DNA of 26,105 nucleotides from a virus: positions 1 to 26,105 of IMG/VR virus record IMGVR_UViG_3300023179_000450, one strand, 5' to 3'. The notes under the pieces were generated by a model. It did not search any database. It saw nothing but the letters and a program-made list of their open reading frames with translations, and had not been told where the DNA came from. The position numbers and the translations under genes are program-made. Position 1 is the stretch's first letter; each line of letters starts with the position of its first letter. Below are positions 14,213-22,709 of this stretch, piece by piece.

Positions 14213-15318
14213 CAATATAATTCCTTAATTTTATCATAAACAAAACTAGCTAAAGATTCATTTTGTGTCAAAAATTCATATAGATTATTAGCACCTTGAA
14301 ATTTAAAGAATTTTTCTATATCTTCAGGCGTATCTTGAATATTATTAGTCAATAATATATTTTTAATCACATCATGGTCTTTATTGTCTACGGCACATTG
14401 TATAGTGTACCACGCTCCAGAGGTTTTGATTAGTCTAAATTCACATGCTATCTGTGTTATTTCTTGTACTTCATCTATTCCTATACCATATCTTATCCAG
14501 CTTTCAGCCGTACTGTTTGGTTTACCACCAGCACAAGAAGTTTTTATACTCCAATTTGCAATCTGTCCTACGTGTGGCCCAGTGTCTTTAGGAACTTGCC
14601 ACTTCCCCCTGTGTGTTATAACCATATTAGTACCAGCTTGATATTGCAACATGTTTCCACAATCTGCCATTTTAGATGGTGCATATGGCGAACCGCCAGT
14701 ATTAGCTATATTATGTGTGATGCAAATTAATATAGTTTGATTCTTCATCAATGTACCGCTAATTCTTTTAAAGAACATTGATAATAATCTAGGCAAAGCA
14801 TTTCTTACACCTGTTCTTACTTCACCCTCTAACTCACAAGCTGGCACCATATTAGATAAAGAGTCTGTAATAATCAAACATCCAGGATCATTGTTAATAT
14901 AATATTCTACTATATTTAGAAAATCTTCTGCCGTTAAAATTCTATCATCTGTAGATTCTACTATAAGTATCTTATCTGAATCCAAACCTTTTATACCCTC
15001 AAAGTTTTGTTTGGATAACCTTCCCTCTGTGTTTACATAAATTATCTTTTTATTATGTTTTTGACATTTAGCGGCAAAGTGTAAAGCACTAGTAGTTTTA
15101 CCACTCTTAGGATCGCCCGTCATAACAACTACTGATCCTTCACGCAATCCTCCACCTAGCGCTATATCTAAAGCTGGAGATATACTAATAACCTTAAGAT
15201 TATTAATAGACTCTAGTACCTCCGTTCCACTACGCACAATATCTCCATACTTACTTAGTATAGAACTTGTTGTTGCATCTTCTCCAAATTTATTAGAGCC
15301 ATCCTTTTTCTTCTTCAT
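14212..15318 (-). CDS. RecA-like recombinase
   Basis: A 368-residue protein. 'ISISPALDIALGGGLREGSVV' followed by 'MTGDPKSGKTTSALHFA' is the RecA strand and Walker A (GDPKSGKTT, 68-76). 'IIYVNTEGRLSK' carries the catalytic glutamate region and 'GCLIITDSLSNMVP' is Walker B (about 147-152). 'QTILICITHNIANTGGSPYA' fits the L2-preceding strand with its QxR-like motif altered to T-H-N. This is the ATPase core of strand-exchange proteins (RecA, UvsX). It would pair homologous DNA during phage recombination-dependent replication or repair. The ATG overlaps the previous stop as ATGA, with GAGGG ahead. A typical RecA C-terminal domain is not clear. Confidence 0.88.
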   Translation of the reverse strand: MKKKKDGSNKFGEDATTSSILSKYGDIVRSGTEVLESINNLKVISISPALDIALGGGLREGSVVVMTGDPKSGKTTSALHFAAKCQKHNKKIIYVNTEGRLSKQNFEGIKGLDSDKILIVESTDDRILTAEDFLNIVEYYINNDPGCLIITDSLSNMVPACELEGEVRTGVRNALPRLLSMFFKRISGTLMKNQTILICITHNIANTGGSPYAPSKMADCGNMLQYQAGTNMVITHRGKWQVPKDTGPHVGQIANWSIKTSCAGGKPNSTAESWIRYGIGIDEVQEITQIACEFRLIKTSGAWYTIQCAVDNKDHDVIKNILLTNNIQDTPEDIEKFFKFQGANNLYEFLTQNESLASFVYDKIKELY

Positions 15319-15848
15319 AAATCCCTCAGTTTATTAATCATCGACTTAGGTTTAATAATAGATTGTGTTCTTCGCACTCTATCGTCTGTTATTTCTTGTA
15401 CTATATCTATTGTATTAGTTTGTTTTTCTATTTCTTTAGATTTAGATATTGCTACAACTTCCTTTTTGTAATTTTCAATTGCCTTCACTGCCAATTGATT
15501 ATACTTCCAACCTCTTGGGCCATAACATTTTAGTCCAAGGTGATAAATTTTATCAAAGTGTTTAGATTTAATTGCTTCAAGTATTAATTTTTCTTCAAAT
15601 TTTTTCTTTAGAGATTTAGCAGCTTTCATATTCCTCATAAACATGTCGTGATATTTATCACCAACAGTCCAAAATTTATAAGATGGTTTATCCATCTTAA
15701 AAGCTTCTGTCCATCTGAGTATTAATAACTCTGCTAAGTAAGCTTCAAAAGTGCAATATTCACCGGTATGAATATGTTTGTAATTGTAATCTTCAGACCA
15801 TTCTTTTTGAAATTTTTTATTGAATAGTTTCGGTTTTTTGTTTGTCAT
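15315..15848 (-). CDS. Hypothetical protein, basic, before the recombinase gene
   Basis: A 177-residue protein from ATG 15848, or 193 from ATG 15896. The shorter form avoids a long overlap with the previous gene and begins 'MTNKKPKLFNKKF'. The composition is lysine- and aromatic-rich: 'KKFQKEWSEDYNYKHIHTGEY', 'TFEAYLAELLILRWTEAFKM', 'PSYKFWTVGDKYHDMF'. The C-terminal third is helical and basic ('VRRTQSIIKPKSMINKLRDL'). No known family is recognised. Close linkage to the RecA-like gene (ATGA overlap) suggests a DNA-binding partner of recombination, but nothing in the sequence proves it. Confidence 0.6.
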   Translation of the reverse strand: MTNKKPKLFNKKFQKEWSEDYNYKHIHTGEYCTFEAYLAELLILRWTEAFKMDKPSYKFWTVGDKYHDMFMRNMKAAKSLKKKFEEKLILEAIKSKHFDKIYHLGLKCYGPRGWKYNQLAVKAIENYKKEVVAISKSKEIEKQTNTIDIVQEITDDRVRRTQSIIKPKSMINKLRDL

Positions 15849-16257
15849 TGTAAATGATTGCTTCTTCAAAACAGTTTTCAACTTTATCTTGATCATTTAA
15901 TTGTTCAACTAGCTCTGGAACAACCCACATAGTCTTATATACTATACTGTTATACAATTTACCTATAGTTATAGTCTGTTTAGTCATTTCACCAATCGTG
16001 CCAAGTGCAGACCTTACTAAGTATACCCCATCAGCATCTATTGTGTCAACGTTGCAAGAATTAGATTTATATTGTAAACCAATACAAATTACATTTAAGT
16101 TATATGTTAAACAAATCTTTTTTATATCAAACCAATCTTCATACTTATTAAAGTAATAATCTAACTTATCAGAGAGCGTAACTTTAAACCAAGTTAAAGT
16201 TTTGTCTTTTTTATATTCTGATAACCAATCTTGATATGTATGTATAAATGTTTTCAT
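15817..16257 (-). CDS. Hypothetical protein
   Basis: A 146-residue protein of unknown family. It is mixed alpha/beta with several strand-like stretches ('NLNVICIGLQYKSNSC', 'ADGVYLVRSALGTI', 'TKQTITIGKLYNSIVYKTMWVV') and an acidic C-terminus. No metal, nucleotide or membrane motif is seen. The ATG overlaps the stop of the HTH gene as ATGA and has no good ribosome binding site, so it is likely translated by coupling. It lies in the run of small genes between PhoH and the recombinase. Confidence 0.6.
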   Translation of the reverse strand: MKTFIHTYQDWLSEYKKDKTLTWFKVTLSDKLDYYFNKYEDWFDIKKICLTYNLNVICIGLQYKSNSCNVDTIDADGVYLVRSALGTIGEMTKQTITIGKLYNSIVYKTMWVVPELVEQLNDQDKVENCFEEAIIYNDKQKTETIQ

Positions 16258-16550
16258 CGCTTTATTTTAGTTATGCATGGGGGCTGTTTACGATTTAATT
16301 TTCTTGTACTATCAGAAAGCGTCGAAGCATTTTCTGTCATAATTGTAGCGCCATTTTGACTAATAAATTGACTACCAACATTAAAAGGATTTGAAGTACT
16401 TGGTTTTGTGTAGTGCTTATCTATATAATTTTTAATCGTGCTTAAATTTCTATTCAAATCATTAGCAATTTGATCTAAGCTTAAACCTAGTTCTAGATTC
16501 TTTTCAAGGTAGAATATTTCTACCTTTCCTAATGGACCCTTTTTAACCAT
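16254..16550 (-). CDS. Small helix-turn-helix protein
   Basis: A 98-residue protein. 'KVEIFYLEKNLELGLSLDQI' continues with 'ANDLNRNLSTIKNYIDKHY', which reads as a helix-turn-helix: helix, 'LSLDQIANDL' as helix 2, and 'NLSTIKNYIDKH' as the recognition helix, as in Sin3/AraC-type or sigma-region-4-type small regulators. The rest is polar and ends in a basic tail ('RKLNRKQPPCITKIKR'). It probably binds DNA and may control phage transcription; the operator is not known. AAAGGAG lies 8 bases before the ATG. A terminase small-subunit-like role is less likely given its size and place. Confidence 0.65.
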   Translation of the reverse strand: MVKKGPLGKVEIFYLEKNLELGLSLDQIANDLNRNLSTIKNYIDKHYTKPSTSNPFNVGSQFISQNGATIMTENASTLSDSTRKLNRKQPPCITKIKR

Positions 16551-16866
16551 TTATAAAACTCCTTTGCGCTTTAGTTAAGTATGTACTGTTTCTTGTTTGC
16601 AAGTAGGCAGTATATAATTCAAATGTCTTCCTGTCTACATCTTTAGTATTCAACTCTAAGTAATTTTCTCTATGAGAGTCTATGCCGTATGGATCATATA
16701 TAATATTTCTAAAAGTTGTTAGATAATACTTTGTATTTCCATTTGTAAAAATAGTTTTTGCATAAGATTCTTTTTCATTATTTGTGACTTTACCAACCTT
16801 ATCATAATATATAGTTGTAATATCTTGTTTAAAATCGTCCTTATTATATTCATTAATAAACTTCAT
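16543..16866 (-). CDS. Hypothetical protein
   Basis: A 107-residue protein, lysine/tyrosine/asparagine-rich, without a recognised family. 'QDITTIYYDKVGKVTNNEKE' and 'TKYYLTTFRNIIYDPYGIDS' look like beta-hairpins, and the end is helical ('RKTFELYTAYLQTRNSTYLT'). There is no signal peptide or membrane segment. A GGTGA site lies before the ATG, and the gene overlaps its neighbours by 4-8 bases, so it is part of the same transcript as phoH and the HTH gene. Confidence 0.6.
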   Translation of the reverse strand: MKFINEYNKDDFKQDITTIYYDKVGKVTNNEKESYAKTIFTNGNTKYYLTTFRNIIYDPYGIDSHRENYLELNTKDVDRKTFELYTAYLQTRNSTYLTKAQRSFING

Positions 16867-17198
16867 TTTTCACCTGTTGTTATAAACTTTTTTTTCTGCG
16901 CAGCACTCATTTTATTAATCTCTCTCAAAAGCTTTTGTTTATTTTTAGCTTCTATTGCTGGCTTATTTTTTTCTTCAATTTCTGATCTTTTATAAGATCC
17001 CATCTTATGCCAATTTTTTTCTGCAAGTTGTCCAATAGTTTTTGTGTCTTTCATAAATGACCCAAGCCCACCATATATTACCCTGTTGAGGCTTTCTTTG
17101 CTACATGATGGGCATTTTGTTAGACATTCATCCTTTATGGATTGATATACATCTTCCATAAAATATCCACATTCTTCACACTTATAATCGTATAACAT
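16863..17198 (-). CDS. FmdB-type zinc-ribbon protein
   Basis: A 111-residue protein. The N-terminus 'MLYDYKCEECGYFMEDVYQS' with C7xxC10, and then 'LTKCPSCSKESLNRVIYGG' with C29xxC32, is the FmdB/CxxC-regulatory zinc ribbon: M-x-Y-D-Y-x-C-x-x-C-G at the start, C-P-x-C and 'GG' at the end. A charged helical tail with repeated KNK follows. Phage copies are common and uncharacterised; regulation or nucleic acid binding is assumed from the ribbon. The ATG at 17198 overlaps the PhoH stop (TGATG) with GGAG 5 bases upstream. A GTG one codon earlier is unlikely. Confidence 0.8.
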   Translation of the reverse strand: MLYDYKCEECGYFMEDVYQSIKDECLTKCPSCSKESLNRVIYGGLGSFMKDTKTIGQLAEKNWHKMGSYKRSEIEEKNKPAIEAKNKQKLLREINKMSAAQKKKFITTGEK

Positions 17199-17875
17199 CA
17201 CTTCTCCAAGGCGTATAACACTGCTCCTAGTATACCATTTCTTTGTATATCATTATAGTCTAATTTACATATTCCAACACCGGGAACCTGAGATAATCTT
17301 TCTATACAGAAATCTAACCCACTATCTCTATATAAATCAGTCTGTTTGATATCTCCATTTATTAAGACCTTTGAATCCTGTCCCATTCTTGTTATAAACA
17401 TTTTAATTTGTTCCAATGTACAGTTCTGAGCTTCATCCAGAATCATATAAGCATTATGAAATGTGGAACCTCTCATAGTTTCTAATGGTTCAAATCTAAT
17501 TCTACGCTGATTAAAATATAAACCAAATTTATCTCTTCCTAGAAAGTATTTTAAATTTTCTTCCATTGGTTGTAGATATGGTTTTATTTTTTCCCCAAGC
17601 TCTCCCGGCAATGATCCTATATCTTTACCCGTACATACTAATGGTCTTGTAATAATTAAAGTATCTATTTCATCTTTTAGTAGTTTCTGTGCCGCTAGAC
17701 CCGCTGCTATAAAAGATTTACCACTTCCAGACGGGCCTGAACAAAAAATAATATCATTTTCTACAATTAGTCTTATGTATTTTTTTTGATTTTCCGTCTT
17801 AGCTTCTAATTGATTTTGTTTAGGTTTTTTTTCTTCTTGACGTTTTTTTCTGTTGTTATGTGCTTGTGCTGCCAA
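17198..17875 (-). CDS. phoH: PhoH-like ATPase
   Basis: A 225-residue P-loop protein. A lysine- and glutamine-rich N-terminus leads to Walker A 'SGPSGSGKSFIAAGLA' (47-54) and 'IITRPLVCTGKDIGSLPGEL', the diagnostic PhoH stretch (RP...G.DIG.LPG). Walker B is 'AYMILDEAQNCT' (143-150) and 'LINGDIKQTDL' is the sensor (GD..Q.D). PhoH proteins are RNA/DNA-associated ATPases, very frequent in phages; the exact role is unknown. The start is TTG at 17875, with GGGAG 8 bases upstream and no in-frame ATG before the domain. It overlaps the dUTPase gene by 20 bases. Confidence 0.92.
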   Translation of the reverse strand: MAAQAHNNRKKRQEEKKPKQNQLEAKTENQKKYIRLIVENDIIFCSGPSGSGKSFIAAGLAAQKLLKDEIDTLIITRPLVCTGKDIGSLPGELGEKIKPYLQPMEENLKYFLGRDKFGLYFNQRRIRFEPLETMRGSTFHNAYMILDEAQNCTLEQIKMFITRMGQDSKVLINGDIKQTDLYRDSGLDFCIERLSQVPGVGICKLDYNDIQRNGILGAVLYALEK

Positions 17876-18284
17876 AGCCGTTACTCCCGCGTTGCGAGGA
17901 ACCTAACGATTCATGGACTTCCATAATTACACGAGGAACCTCTTGGAATATAATCTGAGCGATTCTATCCCCAGTACGTATTACTACATCGCTGTCTGAT
18001 GTATTATATAAACATACCATTATCTCTCCTCTATACCCACTATCTATTACTCCAGCTAAAACATCTATGCCCTGTTTAACAGATAGGCCAGATCTAGGCC
18101 ATATCAAACCGGCTATATTGTCAGGCATTTGTAATGCTATCCCAGTATTGACAGTCTTTCTTTGTTTTGGTTCTACAACAATATCAATAGTAGAATATAG
18201 ATCAAAACCAGCATCATTGCAATGAGCTTTTTTTGGTACTTGAGCTAATACATCTACTAATTTTACTTTAATAGAATATTTCAT
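17856..18284 (-). CDS. dut: Trimeric dUTPase (dUTP diphosphatase)
   Basis: A 142-residue protein with all five dUTPase motifs: 1 'DAGFDLYS' (24-31), 2 'PRSGLSVKQGID' (63-74), 3 'AGVIDSGYRGEIMV' (about 77-90, with the catalytic aspartate and the uracil-binding tyrosine), 4 'GDRIAQIIF' (105-113), and 5 'RGSNGFGSTS' (132-141). The third glycine of motif 5 is asparagine, which is unlikely to abolish activity. The enzyme hydrolyses dUTP to dUMP, keeping uracil out of DNA and feeding dTTP synthesis. AGGAG lies 10 bases before the ATG, and the start overlaps the nrdB stop (ATGA-type). Confidence 0.95.
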   Translation of the reverse strand: MKYSIKVKLVDVLAQVPKKAHCNDAGFDLYSTIDIVVEPKQRKTVNTGIALQMPDNIAGLIWPRSGLSVKQGIDVLAGVIDSGYRGEIMVCLYNTSDSDVVIRTGDRIAQIIFQEVPRVIMEVHESLGSSQRGSNGFGSTST

Positions 18285-19360
18285 AAAGAAAATTCTCCTA
18301 AATCAATTTGTTCAAGATCATTTGTGCTTGCGCCAATTTTATATGATGTTATCTCATGTTCTTGTGGTGCTACTTGTACAGCTTCACTATTCATCCAAGG
18401 ATCAGTCCATCCAGCAATGGGATTTTTCTTTCCCTTTTCATATGGCAATCCTATATTTTTACGTCTACTCATACATAGCCAATCAACATATTCACATAAA
18501 ACTTTTTCGTTTAATCCTATGATAGACCCATCTTTAAACAAGTATGCCGCCCAAGCCTTTTCTTCGTTAGCGGCAGAATCAAACATCTTACAGGCTTCTT
18601 CTTCACATTCCCGTGCGATTTCTAGGAAGCCCTCTTCTGGAACTGTTCTTAAGATTTTAATTATTTCTTGAGTATTATACAAGTGCAAAGCCTCGTCGCG
18701 TTTGATTAACTTTATTATATCTGCATTACCTGACATTTTCTTATTTTCAGCGAAAGCAAATGAACAGATGAATGATACATAAAATCTTATTGCCTCTAAT
18801 ATGTTTACACTAATCAATGTAAGATATATTTGTTTTTTAATATCACTTTCCTTACCAGAGTAACCGATATTTCTAAGGGCATTATATTCTCTGACGGCAA
18901 CTTCAGATCTCTTTAAAATCTCTTTATTAATTAAGCAACTATCTAGAACTTCTGTTGGGTTGCTATATACGTTTTTAATGATATATGTATAACTATAGCT
19001 GTGAATTTGCTCAAAGAATTGCCACACGTTCATACACGCTTCTAATTCTGGATTAGATACGTGCTGTAGTAACGTTGGTACTCCGCGACATATAACGCTA
19101 TCTAAAGCAGTTTGATACAATAGATTAGAAGTAAAAATAAATTTCTCATTTTCACTCATTACGTCTTCATTTTTGAAGTCGTTTCTGTCTTTCTTAAGCT
19201 CAATTTCTTCTGGCCTCCAAAAGAATTCAAGTTGCTTCTTGTATAGATCGAAGAAAACTGGATACTTAAATCTGTCGTATCTTTGTAATGAAAGGTCTTC
19301 GCCCATGAAGAGTGGTTGTAATGTATAATCTACATTGTTTTTATTTAATATAGTCTTCAT
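18281..19360 (-). CDS. nrdB: Ribonucleoside-diphosphate reductase, class Ia beta subunit
   Basis: A 359-residue protein. Diiron ligands and the radical tyrosine are all in place: D87, E117, H120, E189, E223 and H226, with Y124 in 'EQIHSYSYTYII' matching E. coli Y122; spacings equal those of E. coli NrdB. The C-terminus 'DLEQIDLGEFSL' is the acidic tail that docks onto the alpha subunit. It generates the tyrosyl radical needed for dNDP synthesis with NrdA. The start at 19360 overlaps the nrdA stop (ATGA). An alternative ATG at 19369 lies only 3 bases from the ribosome binding site and is too close. Confidence 0.94.
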   Translation of the reverse strand: MKTILNKNNVDYTLQPLFMGEDLSLQRYDRFKYPVFFDLYKKQLEFFWRPEEIELKKDRNDFKNEDVMSENEKFIFTSNLLYQTALDSVICRGVPTLLQHVSNPELEACMNVWQFFEQIHSYSYTYIIKNVYSNPTEVLDSCLINKEILKRSEVAVREYNALRNIGYSGKESDIKKQIYLTLISVNILEAIRFYVSFICSFAFAENKKMSGNADIIKLIKRDEALHLYNTQEIIKILRTVPEEGFLEIARECEEEACKMFDSAANEEKAWAAYLFKDGSIIGLNEKVLCEYVDWLCMSRRKNIGLPYEKGKKNPIAGWTDPWMNSEAVQVAPQEHEITSYKIGASTNDLEQIDLGEFSL

Positions 19361-21597
19361 ATAGCGCATGAACCTCCTTCGCAAGTTTCTTTCTTGTGCA
19401 TATCTTTTTCTGTATCACCATCAGAGTCTGGAGTATTACAGTAATAAAAATTTTTGACTCCATATTTAAAACCGTACAACTGATCTTTAATTAATACACT
19501 CAATGGGATATTCCCTTCTGGATAATGTGCATAATTATAATACAAATTAACGCTAATACTCATATCTACAAACTTCTGTAAAATTGCACAAATATTAAGT
19601 ATTGCTTTATTATCTTTCATATCCCAAGCTAGCGTGTAATAGCTTTTACGACTAGAATAATTTGGTACTATCTGTTTTAATATTCCGTTCTTTGCTTTTT
19701 TATACGACATTAAGCTTCTTACTGGCTCAATGCCGTTTGTACTGTTCTGAATGACGCTGGATGACTCACAGGGCATGATAGCAGTTAGGGTGGAGTGACG
19801 TAGGCCAAACTTTTTAATTCTTTCTCTAAGCCCCTCCCAATCCATAGTATACTCTGGAGACACTAGTTCGTCAACTGTTTTTTTGTACCAATCTATTGGT
19901 AACAATCCACGAGAATACTTTGTCTCTGAAAACTTGCTGCATGGTCCTAATTTTTCAGCAAGCTTGCAAGACTCATTAAGTAGATGCCATTGAATTTTTT
20001 CCATAGTTTTATGTGTCAATTTTAATGTTTCTGCATCATCGTACTTAAGCTTATTTTTAGCTAGAAAAGCAGCAAAGTTAGTTATTCCAATACCTAAAGA
20101 TCTACGGTTCTTAGTAAAATTTTCTCCAGCTAAAATTGGATAATCTTGATAATCAATGATGGATTCCAACATTTTTACAGCCATACCGCAAGCATTTTCT
20201 ATACTTTCATCACTATTTAATTCTAACAGATTGAGTGCTGATAAAATACAGATTCCGATCTCACCCTCTTTATCATCAATAGATGAAATAGGTTTTGTTG
20301 GATGAATAATTTCTTGACATAGATTACTCATGTATACAGGAGCGTCCCAAGACCCATGCTCATTAGCATTATCTATATTCATCACGTAGATACGCCCAGT
20401 TTCTAGTCTTTCTTTAGTAAATATTTCTGCTAATTTTCTAGCATTAATCTTTTTCTTCATTTTGATTTGGCGACTATTCTCATATTTTTCATATAGCTTT
20501 TTAAAGTCTTCATTATCATTCATTGAGCTATAAAGACCGCCCGTTTCTTCTGGACTAAAAAGTGTAATGTCTTCATTTTTGATGAATCGTTCATAGAATA
20601 ATTTATTAAACTGAACTGAGTAATCTAGTTTACGTACTCTATTATCGTCAGTTCCCGCATTGTTTTTTAGAACGATAATGTCTTCAATTTCATAATGCCA
20701 AAATGGAACGTGTACTGTGGCTGAACCGCCGCGTATTCCATTCTGACTTGTTGCCTTTACGGTAGACTCAAAGATTTTTAGATAAGGAATTAATCCAGTA
20801 TGTATTACTTCTCCACCGCGAATTTCTGAGTTGATTGGCCTAACTCTTCCAATATTTAGACCTATACCAGCCCTACGTGCTGTATATTTGCCAACTGCGT
20901 GTACGCTAGAAAAAATAGAAGCAAGATTGTCTTCCACATCTACTAAAACACAGCTAGCAAACTGCTTAATCTTTGTTCTTACGCCAGCCATGATTGGTGT
21001 GGGTAAGTTAATCTTGAATGTAGAAAAACACTCATATGCCTCTTTAACTTCGTCTACAGAATCAAAAAGGGCCATTGCTATACATACGTAAGCAAACTGT
21101 GGGGTTTCATAAATCTTTCCAGTAATTCTATTCTTGACAAGATATTTGTCAATTAACTGTTGTAACCCAGCATATGTAAAAAGATAATCTCTATTGTGAT
21201 CAATGCACTGTTCAATTGAGACTATATCTTCCTTAGTCCACTTGCTTAATAAACTATCATCATATACTGCATAGTCAATATTTTTTTTAATATGATCATA
21301 TAGAGGGGGTGGGCAATCATACTTATCCCACAAATCTTTTCTCAAAGACATATTCAATAGTCTTGATGCCACATATTGATAATTTGGATTTTGCGGGGAT
21401 GTTAAATCATTTGCTGACTTAATAAGAATCTGATGTATCTCTTTAGTAGTAATGCCATCTCTGATAGATAGATTAGCATTCATCTCTATTTCTGACAAAG
21501 ATACGTTATTTAAGCCGCGAATCGCCCAATCTACAACCTTGTGAATTTTTTCCACATTATATATTTCAATATTTCCATTACGCTTAGTTACATTCAT
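19357..21597 (-). CDS. nrdA: Ribonucleoside-diphosphate reductase, class Ia alpha subunit
   Basis: A 746-residue protein with an N-terminal ATP-cone (about 1-90, opening 'MNVTKRNGNIEIYN') followed by the 10-stranded barrel. Active-site residues match E. coli: C216 and C450 (redox pair), C427 (thiyl radical), N425 and E429 in 'SNLCQEI'. 'CESSSVIQNSTNGIEPVRS' binds substrate phosphate, Y718-Y719 in 'NFYYCNT' form the radical path, and 'TCEGGSCAI' at the end gives the shuttle cysteines C739 and C744. It reduces NDPs to dNDPs for phage DNA synthesis. It is intact, with no intein or intron signature. AGGA lies 6 bases before the ATG. Overlap with nrdB couples the two subunits. Confidence 0.96.
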   Translation of the reverse strand: MNVTKRNGNIEIYNVEKIHKVVDWAIRGLNNVSLSEIEMNANLSIRDGITTKEIHQILIKSANDLTSPQNPNYQYVASRLLNMSLRKDLWDKYDCPPPLYDHIKKNIDYAVYDDSLLSKWTKEDIVSIEQCIDHNRDYLFTYAGLQQLIDKYLVKNRITGKIYETPQFAYVCIAMALFDSVDEVKEAYECFSTFKINLPTPIMAGVRTKIKQFASCVLVDVEDNLASIFSSVHAVGKYTARRAGIGLNIGRVRPINSEIRGGEVIHTGLIPYLKIFESTVKATSQNGIRGGSATVHVPFWHYEIEDIIVLKNNAGTDDNRVRKLDYSVQFNKLFYERFIKNEDITLFSPEETGGLYSSMNDNEDFKKLYEKYENSRQIKMKKKINARKLAEIFTKERLETGRIYVMNIDNANEHGSWDAPVYMSNLCQEIIHPTKPISSIDDKEGEIGICILSALNLLELNSDESIENACGMAVKMLESIIDYQDYPILAGENFTKNRRSLGIGITNFAAFLAKNKLKYDDAETLKLTHKTMEKIQWHLLNESCKLAEKLGPCSKFSETKYSRGLLPIDWYKKTVDELVSPEYTMDWEGLRERIKKFGLRHSTLTAIMPCESSSVIQNSTNGIEPVRSLMSYKKAKNGILKQIVPNYSSRKSYYTLAWDMKDNKAILNICAILQKFVDMSISVNLYYNYAHYPEGNIPLSVLIKDQLYGFKYGVKNFYYCNTPDSDGDTEKDMHKKETCEGGSCAI
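19373..19379 (-). promoter_or_regulatory. Ribosome binding site of nrdB inside the nrdA 3' end
   Basis: AAGGAGG, a near-perfect Shine-Dalgarno sequence, lies within the codons for the last redox motif of NrdA (the EGGS of CEGGSC). It is 12 bases from the ATG at 19360 and 3 bases from the ATG at 19369. Confidence 0.75.
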
Positions 21598-21616
21598 TAT
21601 TTATCCTATGTTTTAT

Positions 21617-22237
21617 TCAACTATATAATCTACTTAAAATTTTCGCAACAACCCACTTAATAATCATCGGAAGCACTACATAAATAAATAGCCAAGTTAG
21701 TATGACTGAGCCATACTCTTTTTCAAGTTCTTTATGTACGTTTTCTTCTACGAATGAATAGCACTCTCTTTTTAGTTTTCTTCGCGTCTTGATATCAGCG
21801 TTACTAAAATCTACACCAGACGATTGACATATTGTAGCCCACTCATTAGCAAATTTCAAGCACATCTTTGCGACTTCACGATCTTGCTTGTTACCATACT
21901 TATTATCAATTTCTAAATACATTGGATCAAGACTTACACATTGATCACATTCATTAAAAACCTTGTCGTATGAAAATCTAATAATTGGAAAATATTTAAA
22001 CTTTATGTAACCGCCAGTATTTTCTAAGCATATTTGCTCAACATTAACAGATAGTGTGATAATCTTTTTTATAGACGCTTTAGGAGTATTGCCATTAAAC
22101 GTAATAAGAATATTATTGTCTTTATTTTCTATTTTAGTATCTAGTGGCGTATTGCACTTAATATTAAATCCATTCAATATGAATCCATTTGGTGAAAATA
22201 TACTATTTAAAGCAGACTTTAATTCTTCTGGCTTCAT
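21617..22237 (-). CDS. Hypothetical tail-anchored membrane protein
   Basis: A 206-residue protein of unknown family. Residues 1-175 are soluble, with beta-strand stretches ('IKKIITLSVNVEQICLEN', 'YIKFKYFPIIRFSY') and six or more cysteines; the rest is helical and charged. A single hydrophobic helix near the C-terminus ('VILTWLFIYVVLPMIIKWVV', about 177-196) is followed by a short basic end, which fits a tail anchor. No enzyme motif is seen. AAAGGA precedes the ATG. It is the last of four small membrane or exported proteins just upstream of nrdA. Confidence 0.65.
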   Translation of the reverse strand: MKPEELKSALNSIFSPNGFILNGFNIKCNTPLDTKIENKDNNILITFNGNTPKASIKKIITLSVNVEQICLENTGGYIKFKYFPIIRFSYDKVFNECDQCVSLDPMYLEIDNKYGNKQDREVAKMCLKFANEWATICQSSGVDFSNADIKTRRKLKRECYSFVEENVHKELEKEYGSVILTWLFIYVVLPMIIKWVVAKILSRLYS

Positions 22238-22238
22238 A

Positions 22239-22709
22239 TCATTTCCTTTGTATTAGAACCCAAGCAACGCCATCAAAATGTGCGCTGACTGTATTTTTTT
22301 CTTCTTCTGTCAATACGTGATTCTCGTCAGTCAATAGTTCTTTTAATAAGTCGGTAATGTTTGTAGACAACCCGCTATATTTATTGACTAAAGAATCTTG
22401 AAAAAATATTTTACCAGCTAATGTATATACGTCGTTTACTTGTTGATTATTTGTTTTCCAGGTTTTTATCCTGTTCGCAAAATCATTATTAAATATAGCT
22501 ATCTTTGCTCTATCAGTTGGGTCTGTAATTAAGTTAGAGAAAACTTGTACTCTAGCTATAATACTATCAGTTGGCCTATCTATATTTAGTATTGCTACAG
22601 GCTTTGGCTCTGGTGATGGTTTTGGTATGATGTTCTTTAAAACGTCTGACAATCCACCCCCAAAAAGAGCATACAAAATAAGCACTAATGCAATGAGATT
22701 CTTATACAT
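22239..22709 (-). CDS. Hypothetical membrane-anchored/exported protein
   Basis: A 156-residue protein. An N-terminal hydrophobic helix ('MYKNLIALVLILYALFGGGL') is followed by a proline-rich linker ('IPKPSPEPKPVAI') and a helical domain ending 'VLTEEEKNTVSAHFDGVAW'. The layout is of a signal anchor with an extracytoplasmic domain. No family is recognised. GAGGA precedes the ATG, and it overlaps its upstream neighbour by 8 bases. With the adjacent genes it may form an envelope-directed group such as a lysis accessory or superinfection exclusion set; this is speculative. Confidence 0.65.
   Translation of the reverse strand: MYKNLIALVLILYALFGGGLSDVLKNIIPKPSPEPKPVAILNIDRPTDSIIARVQVFSNLITDPTDRAKIAIFNNDFANRIKTWKTNNQQVNDVYTLAGKIFFQDSLVNKYSGLSTNITDLLKELLTDENHVLTEEEKNTVSAHFDGVAWVLIQRK

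Noticed and set aside
21220-21239. AAGATATAGTC with a nearby GACTA on the minus strand, like group I intron P7 elements
   Set aside because: It falls in the middle of intact NrdA coding sequence (KEDIVSIEQ), the two elements are too close to hold P8, and the protein aligns without interruption.
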